From: Desulfuromonas sp.
Lineage (GTDB): Bacteria > Desulfobacterota > Desulfuromonadia > Desulfuromonadales > SZUA-401
DNA: 5,088 nt
Assembly: GCA_002869605.1 (NCBI GenBank)
Contig: PKUI01000111.1
Coordinates: 1-5,088 of the forward strand
Direction: 5' to 3'
In this document: one piece after another, positions 1 to 5,088 of the stretch
Layout of the letters: each line of letters starts with the position of its first letter
Numbering within the stretch: position 1 is the first letter of the stretch
Position numbers and translations under genes: made by a program
The notes under the pieces: generated by a model
What the model was told of the DNA's origin: nothing
Database searches by the model: none
The model's input: only the letters and a program-made list of their open reading frames with translations

Positions 1-932
1 AGCAGCTGGTGGAGAATCTCGCTGATCTCCTTGTTGTCCTCGCCTTTCTGGAATTTTTCGGTGACGTCCGAAAACACTCCACAATAGTGGTTCACCAGGC
101 GTGGTTTATCCGTGGCCAGGTTGAAGGTCAGCGGGTTGTCTGCCTTGATGCGTAGTTCGGCATGTTCGCGGGCATGATCGAGGATCACGACGCCGTTCTG
201 GTACCAGAGGCGGGTGGTCTTGTAGTTTTTGCCGAGGGTCCAGTTGGTGTCGACGATGCCATAGCCCGGATGTTCGTCGCAGTCAAAGCTGTACAGCCCC
301 ATCCCCTGAACCTGCAGGCAGCCGATATCGGGGATCGCGGTCATCCGCCCGTCAACAAGTTTAAACTTTAAGGGGTCGATCATGCGTGCCATGGCGCTGA
401 GGCTACTGATGCCGCTGTCGACCCATGCGCCGGCTTTACCGACGGCACCGAGGGTGAGCTTGCCGTCGATGTAGTAGGGGTCGGCAAAGCACGATTCGAA
501 GCCGAGCATGTGGCCGAGGTCGAAGTTACGCTGCTCGCGTTGCTCGATCCACCAGTCGACCTCGCGCCCGTAGGCGGGGTGAAAGGCGGTGAAGAAGGGG
601 AGGTTGCGGGCGCGGGTTTCGGCCATAATCGCCTCGAGTTGCTGCGGGCTGGTACAGGCTGGCTTTTCTACGATGGCGATGCGTCCCGCCTCGACAACTT
701 TCATGACCACGTCGAAGTGTGTTGCCGTCGGCGTTGAGACCAGGAACGCGTCGGCCTTGGATCTCAGTAGCATGGTTTCAAGGTTGTCGTGAAAAGTGAC
801 GCTGCCGGGCAGCTCTGCTGCCTTGTTGGCGTCGAGGTCGGTGGCGTCGGTCAGGGTGATGCCGGGGGTGTGGGTGATGGCCTGCATCTGGTAGTTGGCG
901 ATCTTGCCGATTCCGATCAGGGCAATGCGCAT
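1..932 (-). CDS. Gfo/Idh/MocA family NAD(P)-dependent oxidoreductase (3' end outside the window)
   Basis: This reading frame is open from the ATG at 932 to the left edge, giving 310 residues without a stop, so the C-terminus is missing or nearly complete. The protein starts MRIALIGIGKIANYQ, a Rossmann nucleotide-binding loop (G7-x-G9). The family's EKP motif is at residues 89-91 (VEKPACTS), following the STPTATHFD segment at about 66-74 that normally contacts the cofactor. The second half has the family alpha/beta substrate domain, with FHPAYG at 117-122 and GAWVDSGIS at 168-176. Members are soluble dehydrogenases that mostly act on sugars, inositols or related polyols. The D-x-G-I arrangement is closest in style, from memory, to the galactose/arabinose 1-dehydrogenase branch, but residue 176 is Ser where His or Asn is usual. 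The substrate cannot be assigned. The start is supported by GGGAGGA (937-943) four bases upstream. Family assignment is firm; specificity is unknown. Confidence 0.9.
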   Translation of the reverse strand, partial: MRIALIGIGKIANYQMQAITHTPGITLTDATDLDANKAAELPGSVTFHDNLETMLLRSKADAFLVSTPTATHFDVVMKVVEAGRIAIVEKPACTSPQQLEAIMAETRARNLPFFTAFHPAYGREVDWWIEQREQRNFDLGHMLGFESCFADPYYIDGKLTLGAVGKAGAWVDSGISSLSAMARMIDPLKFKLVDGRMTAIPDIGCLQVQGMGLYSFDCDEHPGYGIVDTNWTLGKNYKTTRLWYQNGVVILDHAREHAELRIKADNPLTFNLATDKPRLVNHYCGVFSDVTEKFQKGEDNKEISEILHQL

Positions 933-936
933 GGTG

Positions 937-943
937 TCCTCCC
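937..943 (-). promoter_or_regulatory. Ribosome binding site of the oxidoreductase
   Basis: The minus strand reads GGGAGGA here, a near-perfect Shine-Dalgarno sequence four bases before the ATG at 932. It fixes the start codon of the oxidoreductase, whose Rossmann strand begins directly at the second residue. Confidence 0.8.
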
Positions 944-966
944 GTAAGTAGATAACATCAGAATAC

Positions 967-975
967 TTTATAGCA
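967..975 (-). promoter_or_regulatory. Candidate extended -10 promoter for the oxidoreductase
   Basis: The minus strand reads TGCTATAAA, an extended -10 element (TG-N-TATAAA). The hexamer 17 bases upstream, TTTCTG, is a poor -35, as is often tolerated with an extended -10. The predicted transcription start near 960 would give a leader of about 28 bases ending in the GGGAGGA ribosome site. The terminator at 1034-1066 insulates this gene from the one upstream, so a promoter is expected in this 100-bp interval. No experimental start is known. Confidence 0.5.
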
Positions 976-1033
976 TGCCTTGATAGATTCAGAAAGTTTC
1001 TAGCATGGTGAGTCGCATTGCGAGCGGTGGGTC

Positions 1034-1066
1034 AAAAAAAAGGCCGGCATTTAGTGCCGGCCTTTT
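1034..1066 (-). terminator. Intrinsic terminator after the Amt-chemoreceptor gene
   Basis: A perfect 12-bp inverted repeat (1038-1049 and 1055-1066; core GGCCGGCA/TGCCGGCC) encloses a 5-base loop. In minus-strand transcripts the stem is followed by eight U residues (1034-1041), a classic rho-independent terminator beginning 26 bases after the stop codon at 1092. Only four T residues follow the stem on the plus strand and no plus-strand gene is present, so the relevant direction is minus. Confidence 0.93.
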
Positions 1067-1091
1067 GGTTGGCTTGCTGTGTGTCGTCCTG

Positions 1092-3353
1092 TTAATCTTC
1101 AGCAGCCGTAGCCTTTCCGCGTTGAAAGAACGACAGCACCCCCAGCAGCTGTCGTGACCCCTGAACCATGGTCTCCTTGATTTCAGTAATCCTGCCTACG
1201 GCAGAGTTGGCGTTTTGGCTCGACCTGTTCTGGAGTTCCATGGCCGTGGCGATCGCGTTCATGACGTTGACGACCATGTTGACTGAACTTGTAATTTCGG
1301 CAAAAGATTGCGTGAGGTTTTCGGCTGTTTGGCCGAGCAGTTCGCGGCTGGATGCCTCGCTTTTTACCGCACCAACCCTGACATCTTCCATCTGATTGTC
1401 GACGAGCTTGACCAGGTTGGCAATTTCCTGAGCAGCCGTCCGCGAAGATTCCGAAAGGCTTTTGACCTCCTTGGCCACAACATTGAACCCTTTGCCATGA
1501 TCACCTGCATGCACGGCCTCGATGGCCGCGTTGAGGGAAAGCAGGTTGGTTTTCTGGGCGATGGTCTGGATTGTGCTGACAAACTCACCGATGCGCTGAG
1601 AGCTTTCTCCCAGTTCGCCGATTTCCTGTGACAGGTTCTTGAGAAAGCTGTCCATTTCGACAAGTTCACTGGTGGTGCAGCGGACATTTTCTCCACCTGT
1701 CTCGGCATGCGTCTGCATGGCCTCCGTGATCTCGATGCCGGAGGAGACATTTTCGGCGATGGTTGCAATGTGCTGAATCAGCTCTGAGTTGGAGGTAGAG
1801 AGGTGACGACTGGCCTCTTCGAGATCGTCGGCCGAGCCGCTGATGGCCCCCGAAACCGATTCTACATTCGCTACGAAGCTGCGCAGCCCTATTACCATGT
1901 TGCTGACGGCTTGTCCAAGCTTGTCGTGATCGCTTTTGGGCTCGATATTACGGCTCAAGTCGCCCTTGGCCACGTTCTCCGTGACCTGCACGATCTCCTC
2001 GATTTCATCGAGCAGCATATTGAAGGTATGGGCCACGTCACCCATTTCGGTGCCGATTTCCACCTCGACCCGTTTTGAGAGGTCTCCCGTTTTTGTGATG
2101 TAGTGGATGGTTTCAATTGTTTCGATGTGGGACATACGTGCGCCGTGCTCGGCGATGTTCAGACCGATCAGCTCATGCTCTTCTGAGACGCGCATCCCTC
2201 CGCCGAGGATGTCGACGATTTTACACAGAATGAAACCGACCCCGAATGTCCATGCAAAACAGGCAAAGACGCCGATTGCCTGGATTTGAATCTGCTGCAT
2301 ACGGGTCATGTCACCGAGATGTTCCGGCAGGATGAAGAACCCGAGAGCAATGGTGCCCCAGGCACCGCAAACGCCGTGAACAGCTACGGCACCAACCACA
2401 TCGTCCAGCTTCAGAATCCTTTCGATGAAGTGGGTGGCGAAGTACACAAGAATTCCAGAGCCGACGCCGATCCACATGGCCCCCTGAGTATCGACAAAAG
2501 CGCACCCGGCGGTGATACCGACCAGGCCGGCGAGGGTGCCGTTGGCAATCATCTCGCCTTCGGGGCGTCGATTGGCACTGAGTGACCAGCTCAGCGCAGA
2601 GCTGCAGAGGCAACCGAAGCAGGCCGCAAGGATTGTGTTCAGGGCGATGGAGGCAATATCGGGTGAGGCTTCCAGGGTGCTTCCGCAGTTGAAGCCGAAC
2701 CAGCCGAAGAACAGGATAAATGTGCCCATGTAGGCCATGGTCATGCTGTGCGGTGGTATTTTTTTTGGTTTGCCGTTGGAATCGAACTTGCCGATGCGCG
2801 GGCCAAGAATAATTATTCCGACCAGTGCCATCCAGCCGCCGACGGAATGGACCACCGTCGAGCCGGCGAAATCCTTGAAACCCCTGAGTTCTAGCCAGCC
2901 AGCCTGGTCATGAAAAAGCCCGCCCCAGGCCCAGTGACCGAAAACCGGGTAGATAACGGCGGAGATCAGGCAGGACATCAGCAGGTAGGTCCAGAACTTA
3001 GTGCGACCGGCAACGGCACCGGAGTCGATGGTGGCTGCGGTACCGACAAAAACCGACTGGAAAACGAAAAACACCACCAGCCACGGGTCTTTAACGGTGA
3101 TGAAGAAATCTGAAAAACCGACATAACCATTGACCGATTCACCAAACATCAGGCCAAACCCGACCATCCAGAAGAGGATCACCGCCAGTACGAAGTCGGC
3201 CAGGTTTTTTATCGCGACGTTAATGGAGTTTTTGGCGGAAGCCAAGCCCGCTTCCAGGCTCATGAACCCGGCCTGCATAAAGAAAACCAGGGCAGCGCTA
3301 ACCAGTACCCAGATGTAATTGAGATTTGTCTGAAGTCCCGCGAGTGTGTCCAT
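1092..3353 (-). CDS. Amt ammonium channel fused to HAMP and methyl-accepting chemotaxis domains (ammonium chemoreceptor)
   Basis: This 753-residue protein joins two normally separate families. Residues 1-405 are a full Amt/MEP/Rh channel with about 11 membrane helices. The pore pair H169 (in [10 protein letters not shown]) and H326 (in [14 protein letters not shown]) is present, as are gate-type F102 and F221, the GFNCGS loop, and the end segment GLNIAEHGA typical of Amt C-termini. Residues 408-490 hold two HAMP-like units marked by TGDLSKRV and KGDLSRNI. Residues 500-740 are a cytoplasmic chemoreceptor coiled coil with the conserved tip [18 protein letters not shown], then [11 protein letters not shown]. 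No CheR-tethering pentapeptide is seen at the C-terminus. I infer that ammonium binding or conduction modulates CheA through the HAMP units; transport may be retained. The start at 3353 was chosen because [15 protein letters not shown] begins like Amt proteins and AAGGGG precedes it. The frame is also open upstream to 3515, but that part covers leader RNA elements. No che genes are nearby. Domain calls are firm; signalling is inference. Confidence 0.93.
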   Translation of the reverse strand: MDTLAGLQTNLNYIWVLVSAALVFFMQAGFMSLEAGLASAKNSINVAIKNLADFVLAVILFWMVGFGLMFGESVNGYVGFSDFFITVKDPWLVVFFVFQSVFVGTAATIDSGAVAGRTKFWTYLLMSCLISAVIYPVFGHWAWGGLFHDQAGWLELRGFKDFAGSTVVHSVGGWMALVGIIILGPRIGKFDSNGKPKKIPPHSMTMAYMGTFILFFGWFGFNCGSTLEASPDIASIALNTILAACFGCLCSSALSWSLSANRRPEGEMIANGTLAGLVGITAGCAFVDTQGAMWIGVGSGILVYFATHFIERILKLDDVVGAVAVHGVCGAWGTIALGFFILPEHLGDMTRMQQIQIQAIGVFACFAWTFGVGFILCKIVDILGGGMRVSEEHELIGLNIAEHGARMSHIETIETIHYITKTGDLSKRVEVEIGTEMGDVAHTFNMLLDEIEEIVQVTENVAKGDLSRNIEPKSDHDKLGQAVSNMVIGLRSFVANVESVSGAISGSADDLEEASRHLSTSNSELIQHIATIAENVSSGIEITEAMQTHAETGGENVRCTTSELVEMDSFLKNLSQEIGELGESSQRIGEFVSTIQTIAQKTNLLSLNAAIEAVHAGDHGKGFNVVAKEVKSLSESSRTAAQEIANLVKLVDNQMEDVRVGAVKSEASSRELLGQTAENLTQSFAEITSSVNMVVNVMNAIATAMELQNRSSQNANSAVGRITEIKETMVQGSRQLLGVLSFFQRGKATAAED

Positions 3354-3360
3354 GTCGTCA

Positions 3361-3366
3361 CCCCTT
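3361..3366 (-). promoter_or_regulatory. Ribosome binding site deciding the Amt-chemoreceptor start
   Basis: The minus strand reads AAGGGG, followed by TGACGAC and the ATG at 3353. This purine-rich site lies at normal distance for that ATG. The earlier in-frame ATGs (3419 and 3413) and the first start at 3515 have no comparable site, which supports the shorter protein. The site begins immediately after the U-tract of the terminator-like hairpin. Confidence 0.65.
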
Positions 3367-3410
3367 AAAAAAAAACATAAAAAGCCCCCGGAGTTAAACT
3401 CCAAGGGCTT
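3367..3410 (-). terminator. Terminator-like hairpin in the leader of the Amt-chemoreceptor gene (candidate attenuator)
   Basis: In minus-strand RNA, AAGCCC (3405-3410) pairs with GGGCUU (3382-3387) and GGAGU (3398-3402) pairs with ACUCC (3390-3394). The loop is three bases and a 2x2 internal loop separates the two stems. The stem is followed by UUUUU, AUG and then nine U residues (3367-3375). This has the form of an intrinsic terminator but ends only 13 bases before the ATG at 3353, leaving no room for a promoter in between. Transcripts of the Amt gene must therefore read through it, which suggests conditional termination. The alternative is that it merely ends the moaA-MOSC transcript. Confidence 0.75.
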
Positions 3411-3420
3411 CATCGCCATG

Positions 3421-3444
3421 ACCGGAAACGTCTTTGTCTCCAGT
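3421..3444 (-). promoter_or_regulatory. Hexaloop hairpin resembling an ANTAR-protein RNA target
   Basis: The minus-strand RNA folds ACUGGAGAC (3436-3444) against GUUUCCGGU (3421-3429), nine pairs including two G-U pairs, closing the six-base loop AAAGAC. ANTAR-domain antiterminators are known to bind hairpins with hexaloops having A at position 1 and G at position 4, as here. Nitrogen-related leaders of Geobacter relatives are known to be controlled by such proteins. The element lies 10 bases before the terminator-like hairpin. Its 5' arm (CUGGAG, 3438-3443) could instead pair with CUCCGG (3388-3393) of that terminator, giving mutually exclusive folds. A full ANTAR target has two such hairpins, and I found no convincing second one, so the call is tentative. 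Confidence 0.45.
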
Positions 3445-3514
3445 GAAAAATTTTTACTTATTGGTCCCGTGTTTGTTTCGAAAATTTGTAGTGGAAGTGT
3501 GTATACAACGTACA

Positions 3515-3543
3515 ATATTTACGATTTAGGACTCTTTCGTCAA
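3515..3543 (-). promoter_or_regulatory. Candidate sigma-70-type promoter of the Amt-chemoreceptor gene
   Basis: The minus strand has TTGACG (3538-3543, five of six matches to the -35 consensus), a 17-base spacer and AAATAT (3515-3520) as a weak -10. Transcription would start near 3508 and give a leader of about 155 bases containing both hairpins. A 12-bp AT palindrome (3547-3558) lies just upstream. The -10 is poor, so this may need an activator or may be wrong. No good sigma-54 site was found in the gap. Confidence 0.35.
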
Positions 3544-3546
3544 TTA

Positions 3547-3558
3547 AAATAATTATTT
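3547..3558. repeat. Perfect 12-bp AT palindrome upstream of the Amt-chemoreceptor promoter
   Basis: The sequence AAATAATTATTT is its own reverse complement. It lies four bases upstream of the candidate -35 element and is bracketed by CAATT (3541-3545) and AATTG (3564-3568). It could be an UP-element-like stretch or a regulator site, but AT-rich palindromes also arise by chance. Confidence 0.4.
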
Positions 3559-3726
3559 AGCACAATTGGAGAGAAGAGATTTGAAATGAAGCCAGGGGAG
3601 ACTGCCGCGTCTAATTATAGAATCCATCTGTTTGCCAATGGAGTTAGTGATTTTTCTGTTGGTTGTTATGGTTGTGATAATGACCAGTTATGGCTCCTTG
3701 ATGTTCTCCTCGTTTGAGCATTATTT

Positions 3727-4158
3727 TTACCGTATAGCAATGCTGTCTCCGGGTCGCAGAACCCCACCCTGGAGCACGCGCGCAAATATTCCCTCCTTCG
3801 GCATTACGCAGTCGCCGGCTTGGTGGTAGATGGCGCAGCGGGTATGGCACTCCTTGCCGATCTGGGTCACTTCGAGCAGCACCTCACCGCTTTGCAGGTG
3901 GGTTCCGATCGGCAGTGACGGTAGATCAATACCCTCGGTGGTGAGATTCTCGGCAAAGTCGCCGCAGTCGACATCGAGCCCCATGCGCTGCATTTTGGCA
4001 ATGCTCTCGCGCGCAAGCAGGCTGACCTGCCGGTGCCAGGGGCCAGCGTGGCCGTCGTTGACGATGCCGTGTTCCACGCGCAGCTCGACCTCTGGAACCG
4101 GTTTCTTGCGCTCTCCCTTGGCTGCGCTGATACATGTGGCAACGATCTGTGCAGACAT
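3727..4158 (-). CDS. Small MOSC-domain protein, molybdenum cofactor related
   Basis: This 143-residue soluble protein consists of a single MOSC domain, the beta-barrel shared with the C-terminus of Moco sulfurases, YiiM and mARC-type proteins. Recognisable elements are GIVNDGHAG (31-39) followed by WHRQVSLLARE (41-51), GDFAENLTTEG (66-76), and the cysteine-rich segment GKECHTRC (101-108) with GDCVMPKEGIF (115-125). C104 is the best candidate for the reactive cysteine of the family; C108 and C117 accompany it. The protein ends with GGVLRPGDSIAIR. It begins two bases after the moaA stop codon. The GGAGGA Shine-Dalgarno sequence (4164-4169) lies inside the last moaA codons, so translation is probably coupled. 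Its role in Moco maturation, sulfur transfer or storage is inferred from family and neighbour; the exact reaction is unknown. Confidence 0.9.
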   Translation of the reverse strand: MSAQIVATCISAAKGERKKPVPEVELRVEHGIVNDGHAGPWHRQVSLLARESIAKMQRMGLDVDCGDFAENLTTEGIDLPSLPIGTHLQSGEVLLEVTQIGKECHTRCAIYHQAGDCVMPKEGIFARVLQGGVLRPGDSIAIR

Positions 4159-4160
4159 AA

Positions 4161-5088
4161 CTATCCTCCGATACTGTTCATGGCGAAAGGTTGCGGCTGA
4201 TGCCGTGCATCGCCGAGTTGATGGTGGGCGGACTTGGCAAGGATCACCCGTTGCAGAATCTTGCGCAGGGCGAAAGGGTCGTCGTCTGCCAGCGCTGGTC
4301 GTAGGTCGAGGGCATGGTCGGCGAGCAGGCAGCTGCGTGCATGGCCGTCGGCGGTTACGCGCACGCGGTTACAGCTGGAACAGAAGTGTTCGCTCATCGG
4401 TGTGATGATACCGAGCGTGCCCTGCGCGCAGTGGATGCGGTAGGGGCGTGCCGGACCGCACAGGTTGTCGCGTGCCAGCTCTTCGAGCTCAAACCGGTTC
4501 GCGAGGCGCGTGACGATCTCCGCACCGCTGACGCTACGCTGACGCCAGCTCGGGTCGTGGTCGGTCGGCATGTACTCGATGAAGCGCACGCTCCATGGTT
4601 TGTCGAGGCTCAGCGCGGCAAAGTTTTCAAGTTCGTGGTCGTTGACCCCGCGCATCACCACCATGTTGAGTTTGAGGCGCAGGCCGACCTTTTCCGCGGC
4701 TTCGATGCCTGCCATGACCTTTTGCAGTTCACCACCTCGGGTGACGGCGGCGAAGGTCTGCGGCTCGAGTGAGTCGAGGCTCAGGTTGATGCGCCGGATT
4801 CCGGCCTCATGCAGGGCGTAGGCGTTTTCGGCGAGCAGTAGACCGTTACTTGTCAGGGTGACCTCGTCGAGCCCCGGGATGGCGCAGAGCTGGCGCAGGA
4901 AGCCGGTGACGCCCTTGCGGACCAGCGGCTCGCCGCCGGTGACGCGCACCTTGCGGATGCCGAGCAGGCTGGCGGCGTCGGCGATCTTCAGCAGCTGCTC
5001 GTAGCTGAGCATCTCGTCGCAGCGCTTGAGGGCGATCCCCTCGGCCGGCATGCAGTAACGGCAGCGCAGGTTGCAGCGCTCGGTGATC
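4161..5088 (-). CDS. moaA: GTP 3',8-cyclase MoaA (5' end outside the window)
   Basis: MoaA converts GTP to (8S)-3',8-cyclo-7,8-dihydroguanosine 5'-triphosphate, the first step of molybdenum cofactor synthesis, in the cytoplasm. The frame is open through the right edge. The visible 308 residues begin ITERCNLRCRYCMPAEG, containing the radical-SAM CxxxCxxC cluster that binds SAM, so only a short N-terminus (roughly 15-25 residues) is missing. The SAM-contacting GGEP is at fragment residues 51-54, and the second, GTP-binding 4Fe-4S site is FCSSCNRVRVTADG followed by a Cys (CX2CX13C, fragment 236-253). The C-terminus ends in the conserved Gly-Gly tail (AMNSIGG) needed for catalysis in the family. 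All six cluster cysteines are present, so the enzyme looks functional. The Met at 5051 lies within the cluster motif and is not a start. It is followed directly by the MOSC gene in the same operon. Confidence 0.97.
   Translation of the reverse strand, partial: ITERCNLRCRYCMPAEGIALKRCDEMLSYEQLLKIADAASLLGIRKVRVTGGEPLVRKGVTGFLRQLCAIPGLDEVTLTSNGLLLAENAYALHEAGIRRINLSLDSLEPQTFAAVTRGGELQKVMAGIEAAEKVGLRLKLNMVVMRGVNDHELENFAALSLDKPWSVRFIEYMPTDHDPSWRQRSVSGAEIVTRLANRFELEELARDNLCGPARPYRIHCAQGTLGIITPMSEHFCSSCNRVRVTADGHARSCLLADHALDLRPALADDDPFALRKILQRVILAKSAHHQLGDARHQPQPFAMNSIGG
4164..4169 (-). promoter_or_regulatory. MOSC-gene ribosome binding site inside the end of moaA
   Basis: The minus strand reads GGAGGA, which encodes the conserved C-terminal Gly-Gly of MoaA and also forms the Shine-Dalgarno sequence for the MOSC ATG at 4158, five bases downstream. 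The same six bases serve both functions, which supports translational coupling. Confidence 0.8.

Larger units (their letters stand above)
3354..3726. other. AT-rich intergenic region between the MOSC gene and the Amt-chemoreceptor gene
   Basis: This 373-bp gap is clearly richer in A and T than the flanking genes, above all around 3480-3560. Its Amt-proximal half (3354-3545) holds the candidate promoter, the hexaloop hairpin, the terminator-like hairpin and the ribosome site. In the MOSC-proximal half (about 3560-3726) I see no convincing gene, RNA or terminator. Short open frames there lack ribosome sites. The absence of a terminator right after the MOSC stop means that readthrough from the moaA operon into the Amt leader is possible. 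Confidence 0.7.

Noticed and set aside
510..792. Plus-strand open frames over the oxidoreductase
   Set aside because: The minus strand encodes a clear Gfo/Idh/MocA protein here. The plus frames lack ribosome sites and overlap each other.
1308..2585. Several plus-strand open frames antisense to the Amt-chemoreceptor gene
   Set aside because: They are opposite-frame shadows of a strongly conserved protein, and their translations show no domain features.
3361..3510. GEMM-type (cyclic dinucleotide) or glutamine riboswitch in the Amt leader
   Set aside because: I looked for their conserved core segments and did not see them; the hexaloop hairpin plus terminator explains the structure better.
3622..3638. 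Possible sigma-54 promoter (TGGCA, minus strand) far upstream of the Amt gene
   Set aside because: The -12 element reads TGGA instead of TTGC, so the essential GC is not present at the right spacing.
3568..3640. Minus-strand mini-frame of about 24 codons (MDSIIRRGS...)
   Set aside because: There is no ribosome site or recognisable feature, and it is short enough to be chance.
3632..3829. Plus-strand open frame of 65 codons starting with a hydrophobic segment (ELVIFLLVVMVVIM)
   Set aside because: It begins with TTG, has no ribosome site, and its second half is antisense to the MOSC gene. The hydrophobic look comes from T-rich sequence.
4161..5051. MoaA starting at the Met at 5051
   Set aside because: That Met directly follows the third cysteine of CxxxCxxC. 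The frame continues to the right edge with ITERCNLRCRYC, so the gene is simply cut by the window.

Overview
The window carries four protein-coding genes, all on the minus strand. It looks like chromosomal DNA of moderate GC from an anaerobic deltaproteobacterium, most plausibly the Desulfuromonas/Geobacter/Pelobacter group. That guess rests on the style of the proteins and on a nitrogen-gene leader that resembles the ANTAR-controlled leaders of that group. It is inference and was not checked by any search.

In the direction of transcription (right to left), the window opens inside moaA, which encodes the radical-SAM GTP 3',8-cyclase of molybdenum cofactor synthesis; its first residues lie beyond the right edge. 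Two bases after the moaA stop comes a small MOSC-domain protein whose Shine-Dalgarno sequence lies inside the last moaA codons, so the two form a tight, probably translationally coupled, molybdenum-cofactor pair. A 373-bp AT-rich gap follows. It holds a candidate promoter, a hexaloop RNA hairpin and a terminator-like hairpin placed directly before the next ribosome binding site.

The central gene (start chosen at 3353) encodes a fusion of a complete Amt-family ammonium channel, with both pore histidines, to HAMP-like units and a methyl-accepting chemotaxis signalling domain. It reads as a one-piece ammonium sensor for chemotaxis, possibly also a transporter. A strong intrinsic terminator (1034-1066) closes that unit. 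After about 100 bp with its own candidate promoter comes a Gfo/Idh/MocA-type NAD(P)-dependent oxidoreductase that runs off the left edge.

The two most notable items are the Amt-chemoreceptor fusion and its leader. The leader looks like a transcription attenuator with one hairpin matching the loop rule (A1, G4 of a hexaloop) of ANTAR-protein RNA targets. Together they suggest that one gene is regulated by nitrogen status and also reports ammonium to the flagellar or type IV pilus machinery. No RNA genes, insertion sequences or CRISPR arrays were seen.
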